Assembly (NCBI RefSeq): GCF_015351595.1 | Contig: NZ_JADKPT010000018.1 | Location: forward strand, 30,665-94,664 | Reading direction: 5' to 3' | Length of the DNA: 64,000 nt | Source: Flavobacterium sp. LC2016-12 | Lineage (GTDB): Bacteria; Bacteroidota; Bacteroidia; Flavobacteriales; Flavobacteriaceae | Shown: piece by piece, positions 18,269-27,039 of the stretch | Layout: every line of letters starts with the position of its first letter | Position numbering within the stretch: the first letter of the stretch is position 1 | Made by a program: the position numbers and the translations under genes | The notes under the pieces: generated by a model | Database searches by the model: none | Told to the model about the DNA's origin: nothing | Seen by the model: the letters and a program-made list of their open reading frames with translations, nothing else

Positions 18269-19147
18269 ATGGAAAACCCAAAGAACAACAACTCAAGTCT
18301 AAAAGCGGTAATCGCAGTTTTAGCAGTCCTACTTATTGGTAGCTTAGTGTATATTTTTAAATTGTCTTCTGATACAGAAGTAGTTAAGACGGAACTTACA
18401 ACCACCATGACAGAGAAAGAATCTGTTATGAAAGATTTGCAGGAATTGAAAGCAACGTATGATGCTGCTATCGCTGAAAACACTTCAATGTCTGATGAGT
18501 TAATTCAGGAAAGAGATAAAGTAGTAGCGTTGATGGACGATTTGAATAAATCTAAAGGAGATGTGTCTAAATACAGATCTCAGGTTCAGGCAATGCAAGG
18601 TAAAATGAAAACTTTAGTTGCTGAAAACGACGAATTGAAAAAACAAAACGGTGTTTTAACAGTTCAAAGAGATAGTACTATTGTGGTTTTAGGAGAGTCT
18701 AAAAAGTATAACGAAGTATTAGTTGGTCAAAACGAAGAATTGGCTAAAACGGTTGAAAAAGGTTCTAAATTATCAGTTTTAAACACTAAAACTATTGCTT
18801 ACAAAGTAAAAGGTTCTGGTAAACAAGTTGAAACAGATAAAGCAAGCCGTGCAGATGTTTTAAAAGTTAGTTTTACAATTGCTGAAAATTCAATTGCTAA
18901 ATCTGGAGATAAAACGTATTATGTACAAGTTATCGATAGTAAAAACAATGTTTTAGGAGATAAAAAAACGGAAACGTTTGGAGATAACACTTTGACGTAC
19001 AGTTTTAAAACTACTGTAAAATATGAAAATAAAACGGTTCAGGTTTCTGAAGACTTAATTGGTAAAGATTTCGAAAAAGGAACTTATTTTATCAATGTTT
19101 TTGATAATGATGAGTTAGTTTCTAAAACTAGTTTCTCTTTAAGATAA
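18269..19147 (+). CDS. Membrane-anchored coiled-coil protein of unknown function
   Basis: The protein has a short cytoplasmic N-terminus, one membrane helix (about residues 12-30, AVIAVLAVLLIGSLVYIF), a long coiled coil (about 35-165, rich in E, K, L and Q heptads) and a C-terminal beta-rich domain (about 170-292) beginning KTIAYKVKGSGKQVETDKA. I know similar proteins from many flavobacterial genomes, but no function. The topology suggests an inner-membrane anchor with a periplasmic rod and head. Independent gene with its own terminator. Confidence 0.75.
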   Translation: MENPKNNNSSLKAVIAVLAVLLIGSLVYIFKLSSDTEVVKTELTTTMTEKESVMKDLQELKATYDAAIAENTSMSDELIQERDKVVALMDDLNKSKGDVSKYRSQVQAMQGKMKTLVAENDELKKQNGVLTVQRDSTIVVLGESKKYNEVLVGQNEELAKTVEKGSKLSVLNTKTIAYKVKGSGKQVETDKASRADVLKVSFTIAENSIAKSGDKTYYVQVIDSKNNVLGDKKTETFGDNTLTYSFKTTVKYENKTVQVSEDLIGKDFEKGTYFINVFDNDELVSKTSFSLR

Positions 19148-19178
19148 TCTCCAGCGGGATACAATACCACTAAAATAT

Positions 19179-19212
19179 TAAAGGTCTGTAATTTTTACAG
19201 ACCTTTTTTTAT
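19179..19212. terminator. Terminator between converging genes
   Basis: The arms aaaggtctgta and tacagaccttt form a stem with a short T loop, followed by a T run. It lies between the coiled-coil gene and hutI. Confidence 0.85.
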
Positions 19213-19230
19213 TGTGCTATTTTTTTTGAT

Positions 19231-20469
19231 TTAGTTTAGAATTTTCCCTTCCAGAAAGATGCTTTCGATTAAATTGCTGCCAAAAGCATATGGAATTTGG
19301 TAATAAGAAGAAATTGGTTTTGTCAGAATTAAATTGGCTTTTTTGCCTTTAGTAATACTTCCGTGGGTTTCAGAAAGTCCCATCGCGTATGCACCGTTTA
19401 TAGTGGCTGCATTAATGGCTTCTTCAGGAGTCATTTTCATTTTAATACAAGCTGTTGCAACAACAAAATTCATATTTCCTGATGGAGTAGAGCCAGGGTT
19501 GAAATCTGTTGCTAAAGCAATAGGTAAACCTGCTTTTATTATTTCACGGGCAGGTGTGTACGGAATACTTAAAAAATAAGAACAAGACGGTAAAGCAACA
19601 GGCATTGTTTCAGTATTTTTTAAGGCTTCAATGTCTTCTGGGTTCATAATTTCGAGATGATCGACAGAAAGGGCTTTAAATTTGATTCCAGATTGTATTC
19701 CTCCAATTGAGTTGAATTGGTTCACATGAATTTTTGGCTTTAAGCCGAATTGAATTCCGGCTTCCATAATTTTTTCCATTTCTTCAACAGAAAAATAACC
19801 AGTTTCACAAAAAACATCAATATAATCCGCTAGTTTGTTTTGAGCGATTTCAGGAAGCATTTTTGTTATAATTTCATCAATATAACCTTGTTTATTTTCT
19901 TTATAGTGCAGAGGGAAAGCATGAGCGCCCAGAAAAGTAGCCTTTATAGCAATGGGATAATTTTCTGCCAGTTTTTTAATAACGCGCAGCATTTTTAATT
20001 CTCCTTCAACAGTAAGTCCGTAACCTGATTTTATCTCAACAGCTCCGGTTCCTAAATGCATAACTTCTTCTAATCGAAGTTTGGATTGCTCATAAATTTC
20101 TTCTTCAGAAGTTTCATTGAGTTTTTTGGCCGAGTTTAAAATTCCACCACCGCGATTGGCGATTTCTTCATAAGTAAAACCGTTTATTCTGTCGACAAAT
20201 TCCTGTTCGCGATTTCCTGCATACACAATATGCGTATGACTGTCGCACCAGGTAGGTAAAATAATTCGGCCAGTTGCGTCTATAGTTTTATCAGCTTTAA
20301 TTTCTGGAAGATTTTCCATTGATCCAAAATCTTCAATACGATTATCTTTTAAAATTAAAAAAGCATTTTTAATAGTTGGGAGAATTGCCATTTCGGCTCC
20401 GGAAACTTTGGAGAGTGTAGTTTCTCGAACCTGAAGTAATTCTTTTATGTTGGTAATAAGAGTAATCAT
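19231..20469 (-). CDS. hutI: Imidazolonepropionase
   Basis: HutI hydrolyses imidazolone-5-propionate to N-formimidoyl-L-glutamate, the step before HutG. It is a cytoplasmic amidohydrolase of 412 residues, the usual size. Metal ligands H78 and H80 are in CDSHTHIVYAG, with further metal and substrate positions in HVNQFNSIGG, SVDHLE and ATDFNPGSTPSGN. The conserved GGGILNSAK segment is present. The gene is monocistronic here; hutH and hutU are not in the window. Confidence 0.93.
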   Translation of the reverse strand: MITLITNIKELLQVRETTLSKVSGAEMAILPTIKNAFLILKDNRIEDFGSMENLPEIKADKTIDATGRIILPTWCDSHTHIVYAGNREQEFVDRINGFTYEEIANRGGGILNSAKKLNETSEEEIYEQSKLRLEEVMHLGTGAVEIKSGYGLTVEGELKMLRVIKKLAENYPIAIKATFLGAHAFPLHYKENKQGYIDEIITKMLPEIAQNKLADYIDVFCETGYFSVEEMEKIMEAGIQFGLKPKIHVNQFNSIGGIQSGIKFKALSVDHLEIMNPEDIEALKNTETMPVALPSCSYFLSIPYTPAREIIKAGLPIALATDFNPGSTPSGNMNFVVATACIKMKMTPEEAINAATINGAYAMGLSETHGSITKGKKANLILTKPISSYYQIPYAFGSNLIESIFLEGKILN

Positions 20470-20499
20470 TATATTGATTTAGTTATTTAAGTATTGCTG

Positions 20500-20567
20500 T
20501 AAAATACAAATTTCACAAATTATCACTAAACAATTCGTGAAATCTGTGAAATTCGTGTTTTTGGCTT
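20500..20567. repeat. Nonamer repeat element between hutI and the cyclotransferase gene
   Basis: The right part consists of 9-base units (aattcgtga, aatctgtga, aattcgtg). The left part (around 20507-20526) contains the facing form tttcacaaatt and atcac. It is the same sort of short-period facing array as elsewhere in the window but with period nine, and it looks partly eroded. Confidence 0.55.
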
Positions 20568-20577
20568 TCTATTTAGC

Positions 20578-21630
20578 TTATTCTGATACTGTAATTTCAA
20601 ACATTTTGCTCCAGTTTTTACCGGTTACGAAAATGGTTTTAGTTTTTGGATTGTAAGCAATTCCGTTTACAACATCACCAGAATCAATATCGGTCATTAA
20701 TTTACGCAAACTTGACATGTTTAAAATTCCTTCGACAGCGCCATTTTTTGGATCTACGATAGCAATTGCATCTTTTTGAAATACATTCACATAAAATTTT
20801 CCGTTGATTAATTCTAATTCGTTTACTGCTTTTATTTTTGAAGTTCCTGAATAAACATTGATATAATCAACCATTTTTTGTGTTGCCGGGTCCATTTTCC
20901 AGATTTTCTCTGTACCGTCTGATTGATAAATAAATTTACCATCATTTGTCATTCCCCATCCTTCTATCTCTTTTTCGTAAGTAAAGGTTTTTTTAAGTTT
21001 TAAAGTATTAGCGTCATAAATAAAACCTGTTTTTTCCTGCCAAGTTAGCTGAAACAATTCGCCGTTGATAAAAGTAATTCCTTCGCCGAAATATTTTGGT
21101 TCAAGGTTTATTTGTTTAAAGGTTTTGCCTGTTTTATAATCGTATTTTCTTAAAAACGAATTTCCTTTTTCTCCGGTACTTTCATATAAAGTGTCTTTGT
21201 AGAATTCTAAACCTTCGGTAAAAGATTTTTTATCATGAGGATAGGTATTTACGATTTTAAAGCTTAATAATTTAGGTTCAACATTAGAAACGACCTCAAT
21301 TCTTTTTGTTGCATCTGAAGAATCTCCATCAAAATAAACACTCGCTTTTAAATATTGATAACCTAATTTTTGATCTTTTAATTCAAATTTGAATTTTTCT
21401 GCACCTTTAGCACTTCCAACTTTTTTGTCGTTAACAAAGTAGGCAATGCTGTCAATTTCCTTTGCATTTGGATTTAAAACTGCGATCGAAACAGCTTCCT
21501 GAGGAAGAAAATGTGCTGGAAAAGCGGAATCATCAATAGTAAAAAAAGAATTTTCACTTTTATTTTTATCTCCACATCCAATTAATGTGATTCCTAATAA
21601 AATGACAGTTAGGAAGTTATATTTTTTCAT
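20578..21630 (-). CDS. Glutaminyl-peptide cyclotransferase, lipoprotein form
   Basis: The protein belongs to the beta-propeller type of glutamine cyclotransferase that converts N-terminal glutamine into pyroglutamate. I start at 21630, where a lipoprotein signal (MKKYNFLTVILLGITLIGCGDK) begins; the frame is open further upstream but that part crosses the SRP RNA gene. Residues about 20-105 form an Ig-like domain, and the five-bladed propeller follows with family motifs FTEGLEFYKDTLYESTGEKG, FGEGITF, GWGMTNDGKFIYQSDGT and NELELINGKFYVNVF. In T9SS-bearing bacteria many secreted proteins begin with glutamine, which fits the role. It is exported and lipid-anchored. Confidence 0.88.
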   Translation of the reverse strand: MKKYNFLTVILLGITLIGCGDKNKSENSFFTIDDSAFPAHFLPQEAVSIAVLNPNAKEIDSIAYFVNDKKVGSAKGAEKFKFELKDQKLGYQYLKASVYFDGDSSDATKRIEVVSNVEPKLLSFKIVNTYPHDKKSFTEGLEFYKDTLYESTGEKGNSFLRKYDYKTGKTFKQINLEPKYFGEGITFINGELFQLTWQEKTGFIYDANTLKLKKTFTYEKEIEGWGMTNDGKFIYQSDGTEKIWKMDPATQKMVDYINVYSGTSKIKAVNELELINGKFYVNVFQKDAIAIVDPKNGAVEGILNMSSLRKLMTDIDSGDVVNGIAYNPKTKTIFVTGKNWSKMFEITVSE

Positions 21631-21685
21631 AGTTAAAAATTTGAATAAGCCAATATACGACGATATTTTTATAGCAACAAAGCTC

Positions 21686-21715
21686 TTGCAAAAATATAAA
21701 AAGATTGTATATTTG
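21686..21715 (+). promoter_or_regulatory. Promoter of the SRP RNA gene
   Basis: A -33-type TTG at 21686-21688 and a perfect TATATTTG box (TAnnTTTG) at 21708-21715 are separated by 19 bases. The first RNA base would be about five bases downstream. Confidence 0.75.
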
Positions 21716-21719
21716 CACC

Positions 21720-21812
21720 GGCAAGTCCTACACGACCAGCTCCTGCAGACTCCCCCAGGATGGGAACATAGCAAGGGTACGTGGTTGAGCGGTGCGATGT
21801 AGGTCGCTTGCC
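21720..21812 (+). ncRNA. ffs: Bacterial small signal recognition particle RNA (4.5S type)
   Basis: The RNA pairs with Ffh to target membrane proteins. The ends GGCAAG and CTTGCC are complementary, so the molecule folds into one long hairpin of about 93 bases. The apical domain carries the expected features: CAGACTCCCCCAGG region on the 5' side, and GGAACATAGCAAGGGTA, which holds the conserved AGCAAGG motif of the symmetric loop. A T-rich stretch follows directly. It starts just behind a strong TAnnTTTG promoter. It shares a 362-base gap with the upstream region of the cyclotransferase gene; the rest (21813-21992) shows no gene. Confidence 0.92.
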
Positions 21813-21992
21813 ATTTTTTTATTTTTTAGATTTAATACAAAAGTAGTCTTCCTTCGGGAGGATTTTTTTATTTTTGGACCTTTCGTATAGTGAGAAGTTA
21901 TATGTTAGAGGAAAAATGTTTTTAACTATTGCATTAATTTCTATCTATGATACATCACATTTCACTTATAACATTTAATATCTAACCAGCAA

Positions 21993-22796
21993 ATGAGTAA
22001 AGTCGTTTTAATTACCGGAGGATCCTCAGGGATCGGAAAATCTATTGGAGAATTTTTACATAAAAAAGGTTTCGTTGTTTACGGAACAAGTAGAAATCCT
22101 GAAAAAGTTCTTAATTCTATTTTTCCATTATTGACTTTAGATGTTCGTAATACAGAATCGATTCAGTCTGCTGTTGCAAAGATTATTGAAGTTTCAGGAC
22201 GATTAGATGTTGTAATTAATAATGCTGGTGTTGGAATTACGGGTCCGTTAGAGGAAATTCCGATGGAAGAAATTAAAAACAATTTCGAAACCAATTTTTT
22301 CGGTCCAATTGAAGTAATGAAAGCTGTTTTACCGCAAATGCGTGGGCAAAAATCGGGTTTGATTATTAATATAACCTCAATTGCGGGTTATATGGGATTA
22401 CCGTACAGAAGCGTATATTCAGCTTCTAAAGGAGCTTTAGAGTTAATTACTGAAGCTTTAAGAATGGAAGTGAAGTCTTTTGGAATTGAAATTACAAACG
22501 TAGCGCCAGGCGATTTTGCTACAAATATTGCTTCAGGGCGTTATCATGCACCAGTTATTCAGGGTTCTGCTTATGAGAAAGTTTATGGAGACACTCTTGC
22601 AACGATGAATGAGCATGTTGATGCAGGAAGTAATCCTAATGAGATGGCTGAAGCTATTTTTAAAATTATGCAACAGAAAAATCCAAAAGTGCATTACAAA
22701 GTTGGTGTCTTTATGCAGAAATTTTCGATCGTGTTAAAACGTGCTCTTCCAGATAAAGTTTATGAAAAAATGTTAATGAACCACTATAAATTATAA
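21993..22796 (+). CDS. Short-chain dehydrogenase/reductase
   Basis: Classical SDR of 267 residues with an NAD(P)-binding Rossmann fold. The cofactor loop is GGSSGIGKS (about residues 9-17), followed by the structural NNAG motif near 76-79. The catalytic set is S129 in NITSIAG with Y142 and K146 in VYSASKG. The arginine in GTSRNPEK (about residue 34) after the second strand suggests NADPH preference. Substrate is unknown. The gene is followed 17 bases later by the lipoprotein gene at 22814. Confidence 0.88.
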   Translation: MSKVVLITGGSSGIGKSIGEFLHKKGFVVYGTSRNPEKVLNSIFPLLTLDVRNTESIQSAVAKIIEVSGRLDVVINNAGVGITGPLEEIPMEEIKNNFETNFFGPIEVMKAVLPQMRGQKSGLIINITSIAGYMGLPYRSVYSASKGALELITEALRMEVKSFGIEITNVAPGDFATNIASGRYHAPVIQGSAYEKVYGDTLATMNEHVDAGSNPNEMAEAIFKIMQQKNPKVHYKVGVFMQKFSIVLKRALPDKVYEKMLMNHYKL

Positions 22797-22813
22797 AATT
22801 ATTTAGCCCCAAA

Positions 22814-23887
22814 ATGAAATACCTTTTATTGCTTGTTACTGTTGTTTTTTGTTCTTGCTCTCCAAAAATTAGAACTTCTGTTTCTGAAAAACATGAAAAA
22901 TTAAATGAAATTGATAAAGTTGTCATTTTTAACGCTAAATCTGAACTTCCTTCAAACTATAGTAAAATTGGAACCACTAAAATCGGAGATACTGGTTTTA
23001 CTACCACTTGTGATTTGAATACTGTCCTTGAAAAGGCAAAAATAGAAGCTCGTAAAAGTGGTGCTAATGCGTTATTAATTACTGAACATTTATATCCGAG
23101 TACATTTGGAAGTACTTGCCATCGAATTACTGCTGATTTGCTGAGGATTGAAAATACAGCCGTTTATAATCAGCCAATAATTACGAAAGATACTATTCAG
23201 CTAATTTCGAGTTCGAAAGTTGTTACAGCTAATGAGGTTGTTTATGGTCCGGGTTATGGATTTAAAACTTCAAAATTTTTAGTAACTGCTAATGTTGGAC
23301 AAAGTTTTAGAGTTGCTTCTTCACCGGATGGCCTAAATTCTGAACAAAAAGAATATTTAAAAAAATTAAAATCGGGATTAAGTTATGATATAAGTGCTTA
23401 TTATCTTAAAGAAGGCCGAACCGGATTTGGTTTGAAATATAATGTTTATAAATCTTCTGGAACTATTCATAATCAGCAAATTACTCTGGATAATGGGACA
23501 ATTGTGACAGGTGATTTTAGTGATGATATTACGATTTCATTTATTGGACCTTCCTTTATATTGACAGAGGATGAACATGCGAGAGTTGGTGAAGCTAATT
23601 TAGAGTTAGCGCTTGGATATCTTTCGTATCAAAACAAATCTACTATTATTGGCAGCCCATTGAAAATAACGGGAGCAAATTTGGGTATGATTGGTGGAAT
23701 GGGGTATCATTTTAGAATAACGCCTCATTTTTTACTAGGACCACAAGTTAATTTTGTTGGAGGAGTATTGAAAAAATTTAAGTACAAATATCCAGATGGT
23801 AGAACAGAAACTATTAAGCTTAAAGACGACGAATTTGAAAATTTATGGAGAATTGATTTGGCTATTGGTGCTAAGTTTAGATTCTAA
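22814..23887 (+). CDS. Lipoprotein with C-terminal beta-barrel-like domain, unknown function
   Basis: The N-terminus (MKYLLLLVTVVFCSCSPK) is a lipoprotein signal. Residues about 30-115 resemble small periplasmic domains that bear a KIEARKSGANALLITEH helix, similar to YbjQ/DUF-type heavy-metal-binding folds, with two cysteines in TTTCD and STCHR. From about 150 to the end alternating strands (FGLKYNVYKSSGT, LELALGYLSYQNKS, IDLAIGAKFRF) end in phenylalanine and look like an outer-membrane barrel. A lipid-anchored protein with its own barrel is unusual. No known family is certain. Confidence 0.65.
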   Translation: MKYLLLLVTVVFCSCSPKIRTSVSEKHEKLNEIDKVVIFNAKSELPSNYSKIGTTKIGDTGFTTTCDLNTVLEKAKIEARKSGANALLITEHLYPSTFGSTCHRITADLLRIENTAVYNQPIITKDTIQLISSSKVVTANEVVYGPGYGFKTSKFLVTANVGQSFRVASSPDGLNSEQKEYLKKLKSGLSYDISAYYLKEGRTGFGLKYNVYKSSGTIHNQQITLDNGTIVTGDFSDDITISFIGPSFILTEDEHARVGEANLELALGYLSYQNKSTIIGSPLKITGANLGMIGGMGYHFRITPHFLLGPQVNFVGGVLKKFKYKYPDGRTETIKLKDDEFENLWRIDLAIGAKFRF

Positions 23888-23910
23888 GTTGTAATTTTGC
23901 AGCTGGGTTT

Positions 23911-24021
23911 GCGTGAGGGATAGAAGCTAATTACCGAAGTAGTGCGTATAGCCCGACCCTATTTGCAAAAGGCGCTCATAAGCGGTTTGTTGAGTGCGCC
24001 TTTTGCAAATAGGAGTCACGC
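23911..24021. repeat. Large cruciform-like intergenic element upstream of the transaldolase gene
   Basis: An outer pair GCGTGA (23911-23916) and TCACGC (24016-24021) encloses a long stem whose arms (about 23958-23978 and 23991-24013) are complementary over 21 positions apart from a two-base bulge; the core reads ATTTGCAAAAGGCGC on one arm. A GATAGAAGC motif and a TAGCCCGACC motif lie on the left side; both resemble parts of the dispersed element at 44164-44244. Whether it acts as DNA repeat or RNA structure cannot be said. Confidence 0.65.
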
Positions 24022-24058
24022 CCAAATAATATTCAACACAATTATAAATATATAAATT

Positions 24059-24715
24059 ATGAAATTTTTTATTGATACAGCTAATTTAGCGCAAATTAAA
24101 GAAGCACAAGTATTAGGTGTTTTAGATGGTGTAACAACTAATCCGTCATTAATGGCGAAGGAAGGTATTACTGGAAAAAACAACATTTTGAAGCATTATG
24201 TTGATATCTGTAATCTTGTAGAAGGTGATGTAAGTGCTGAAGTAAATGCGTTGGATTATGATGGAATGATTAAAGAAGGTGAAGAATTAGCTGAATTGCA
24301 TGACCAAATCGTAGTGAAATTACCTATGACTAAAGAAGGTGTAATGGCTGCAAAATATTTTTCAGATAAAGGAATTAAAACAAACGTGACACTTGTATTC
24401 TCTGCTGGACAAGCTTTATTAGCTGCAAAAGCGGGAGCAACTTATGTTTCTCCTTTTATTGGTCGTTTAGATGATATTTCTACAGATGGTTTAAATTTAA
24501 TCGAAGAGATTAGATTGATTTATGATAATTACGGATACGAAACTCAAATTTTGGCTGCTTCAGTACGTCATACAATGCATATTGTAAACTGTGCTAAAAT
24601 TGGTGCAGATGTTATGACAGGTCCGCTTTCAGCAATTTACGGATTGTTGAAACACCCGTTAACTGATATTGGTTTAGCTCAGTTTGTTGCTGATTTCGAA
24701 AAAGGAAATAAGTAA
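24059..24715 (+). CDS. Transaldolase, fructose-6-phosphate aldolase type
   Basis: The 218-residue single-domain protein belongs to the short transaldolase/FSA group. It transfers a dihydroxyacetone unit between sugar phosphates in the pentose phosphate pathway. FIDTAN at the start, VTTNPSLMAKEG near residue 25, the Schiff-base lysine K87 in IVVKLPMTKEG, and NVTLVFSAGQALLAAKAGA are all typical. Family members act either as transaldolase or as fructose-6-phosphate aldolase; the short form in Bacteroidota is usually annotated as transaldolase. It ends at a strong terminator. Confidence 0.92.
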   Translation: MKFFIDTANLAQIKEAQVLGVLDGVTTNPSLMAKEGITGKNNILKHYVDICNLVEGDVSAEVNALDYDGMIKEGEELAELHDQIVVKLPMTKEGVMAAKYFSDKGIKTNVTLVFSAGQALLAAKAGATYVSPFIGRLDDISTDGLNLIEEIRLIYDNYGYETQILAASVRHTMHIVNCAKIGADVMTGPLSAIYGLLKHPLTDIGLAQFVADFEKGNK

Positions 24716-24736
24716 TACGATTTAAACATTACATAG

Positions 24737-24775
24737 AATCGCCATCTTTCTTGTGAAAGGTGGCGATTTTTTTTA
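24737..24775 (+). terminator. Intrinsic terminator after the transaldolase gene
   Basis: Arms of 14 bases (aatcgccatctttc and gaaaggtggcgatt, one wobble pair) enclose ttgt and are followed by eight T's. Confidence 0.9.
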
Positions 24776-24803
24776 TATTTTTATTCTTAAAAATAACCTA
24801 CAT

Positions 24804-25298
24804 ATGAAAAAAGTACTAGTAATGTTTTTGTTTTTAGTAGCTGGTTTGCAGGTAAATGCACAAGCGAGGGTTTTGAAATCAGTAAATGAGGCGGGTGATG
24901 TCGCCACTTTTGAATTAGACTGTACAGTAAAGTTTCAGACACTGGCAAAAGGGCTGAGATATAATATTACACGCCACGAGTTTAAAGGTCCGGAAATGAA
25001 AAACTCTTACCGTTTATTATTGGTAATGGATGGTTTTTACTCTAAAACGTTGAATAAGGAAATGACCATTTCGGCTGTTTTAAATGATGGAACTGTAATT
25101 GAGGCAAAAAAGACAATTGAAGATGATGGATTCTTTGATGGTGCCTGTACGTTGAAAATTAAAGAGCCTAAGGCGCTTTTAGAGGCTAATATAGCTAAAA
25201 TTATTGTTCATGCTGATAAGGATGTGGTCTATACTTTATCAGAGCAAAATAAGGCAATTTTTAAAAAGAATTTGAGTAACATCATGACGGAAAAATAA
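24804..25298 (+). CDS. Secreted protein of unknown function
   Basis: The start at 24804 gives a signal peptide MKKVLVMFLFLVAGLQVNAQ; an open frame further upstream runs through the preceding terminator and is not used. The mature 145-residue protein is mostly beta-stranded with a LKIKEPKALLEANIAKIIVHADKDVVYTL segment near the end. I do not recognise a family. The single cysteines in FELDCTV and DGACTL could pair in the periplasm. Gene stands alone between two terminators. Confidence 0.72.
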   Translation: MKKVLVMFLFLVAGLQVNAQARVLKSVNEAGDVATFELDCTVKFQTLAKGLRYNITRHEFKGPEMKNSYRLLLVMDGFYSKTLNKEMTISAVLNDGTVIEAKKTIEDDGFFDGACTLKIKEPKALLEANIAKIIVHADKDVVYTLSEQNKAIFKKNLSNIMTEK

Positions 25299-25321
25299 AA
25301 TACAATTCTTATTGTTTAAGC

Positions 25322-25374
25322 TAAAAAAATCCCAAATCTCAATTGGTAAAAATTGAAATTTGGGATTTTTTTTA
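25322..25374. terminator. Bidirectional terminator before the sugar transporter gene
   Basis: A 22-base stem with one mismatch (aaaaaaatcccaaatctcaa facing ttgaaatttgggattttttt) serves the secreted-protein gene and the converging transporter gene. Confidence 0.9.
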
Positions 25375-25391
25375 TTTTTTATTTTTAGGTT

Positions 25392-26861
25392 TTAGTGACC
25401 TCCGCCACCACCTTCAACATGATTAATTCCTTGTCTTTTTAATATTTTAGGACAGTAGAAACCGTAAAAGCCTAAGTATGCGAAACCAGTTAAAGGAACA
25501 ATATACGAGAAATGTGTCCATGTGATTCCAAAAATACCTTCTGGACTTGTTAGATCTATATCACAGATACTTCCCTGTACTAAAGGAATAACTCCTCCAC
25601 CAAGAATCATCATAATTAAGAATGAGGATGCTTTTCCAGTGTTTTTCCCTAAACCTGCAATCGCTAAATCGAAGATTGAAGGCCACATGATAGATAAGAA
25701 TAAACCTCCAGAGATAAAGAAGAATTTAGCAATTGAAGGATCCGGGCAAACCAATCCAATCAACATCATTAATACACCTGATATACCGAAAAGCATTAAA
25801 GTTTTTCCGGCATTTTTACCTCCCACAAAACTTACAGCTATAAATAGTAAAATCCAGATTGGGTAGATATAAAACGAAGAAACGTCATGTCCGGCGAAAA
25901 TATTTGCTCCAATGATTACCCCAAATGCGATAGCGGGAACAATGAACTTAAGAGCAGTATTTACAAGGTTTGATGTATCGAAAACGTTTACTCCACCATT
26001 CCAACGACCAATCATTAAACTTCCCCAATAAAGGGCAATAAATGGTGCAATGGCATCTTCTAAAACATTACCAAATTCAGCAGTATGAAGTAGAGCAGGT
26101 AAATTACTAATGATAGTTACCTCAGTTCCCACATAAATGAAGATACCCAACATTCCTAAATAAAGTTGTGGGTAGTCTAAAATGTTGAATTTTTCATGTG
26201 CTACTTTAACCACTTCTTCCTCTTCTTTTGCAGGATCTTCAATTTTAGAGAAGTTCATGAAAATAGCCACAGCTATAAAAGCAAGACCTAAGATGATAAA
26301 TGGCAGTTTAATATCTTCTAATGAAAGTGAAGTTTTCTTGTCATCTCCCATTCCGAATAGAGCAATTCCTAATAAGATAGCTCCAATAGTTGTTCCGAAA
26401 GAGTTAATACCTCCTGCCAATGTTAAACGGTGTGCTCCTGTAGCAGGACTTCCCATTTTAATGGCTAAAGGATTAGCTACAATTTGTTGAATTGAAAATC
26501 CTAAACCAACGGTAAATAAGGCAGTTAAGAAGAAAGGGAAACTTTCCATTGTAGCAGCCGGAATGAATAAGAATGAACCAACAGCCGAAAGAAGTAAACC
26601 AGCTGAAAGTGTTCTTTTGTATCCGAATTTTTGTAAAACGTCTACTTTTAAAGAAACTAAAAAGAAGATTATTGATCCTACAAAGTAAGAAACGTAGAAA
26701 GCCCAAGCTACTAATTGTGATTGTACCTGAGATAAAGTAAATACTTTTTTAAATACCGGAATTAGGATATCGTTGGCAGATCCAACAAAACCCCAAAAGA
26801 AGAAGACGATTATCAATGAGATAAATTGCCCCCATTTGGTTTGCACATTTTCTGAACTCAT
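25392..26861 (-). CDS. FHS-family sugar MFS transporter (probable amino-sugar importer)
   Basis: The 489-residue protein has about twelve membrane helices and the FucP/GluP-type N-terminus (FFFWGFVGSANDILIPVFKK). Family members import fucose, glucose, galactose or GlcNAc with protons. Motifs LGFSIQQIVANPLAIKMG and AGGINSFGTTIGAILL are those of the FHS group. The two halves are joined by an acidic loop (KIEDPAKEEEEVV). Its place beside the two-component system and the chitin genes suggests that it brings GlcNAc into the cytoplasm, like NagP. This is inference from context. The C-terminus is glycine-histidine rich. Confidence 0.85.
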   Translation of the reverse strand: MSSENVQTKWGQFISLIIVFFFWGFVGSANDILIPVFKKVFTLSQVQSQLVAWAFYVSYFVGSIIFFLVSLKVDVLQKFGYKRTLSAGLLLSAVGSFLFIPAATMESFPFFLTALFTVGLGFSIQQIVANPLAIKMGSPATGAHRLTLAGGINSFGTTIGAILLGIALFGMGDDKKTSLSLEDIKLPFIILGLAFIAVAIFMNFSKIEDPAKEEEEVVKVAHEKFNILDYPQLYLGMLGIFIYVGTEVTIISNLPALLHTAEFGNVLEDAIAPFIALYWGSLMIGRWNGGVNVFDTSNLVNTALKFIVPAIAFGVIIGANIFAGHDVSSFYIYPIWILLFIAVSFVGGKNAGKTLMLFGISGVLMMLIGLVCPDPSIAKFFFISGGLFLSIMWPSIFDLAIAGLGKNTGKASSFLIMMILGGGVIPLVQGSICDIDLTSPEGIFGITWTHFSYIVPLTGFAYLGFYGFYCPKILKRQGINHVEGGGGGH

Positions 26862-27039
26862 AATTGTAATAAGGTTAATTTTTTAATTTATTGTTTTTTT
26901 GAAGACCGTAAATATATTTGTTAAGTATATCAAAAAAAAATAAAAAGGCACAAATAATGTTAAATTTAAACCAACAACATCATTTTTTCAACAATGTGTT
27001 AATTTTTACCTAGTTATAAAATGAGAAATGAAATGATAT

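Noticed and set aside
21630..21774. N-terminal extension of the cyclotransferase with several cysteines
   Set aside because: It is read from the opposite strand of the SRP RNA gene and its promoter; the lipoprotein signal begins at 21630.
24753..24803. Upstream extension of the secreted protein at 24804
   Set aside because: It runs through the transaldolase terminator and would bury the signal peptide.
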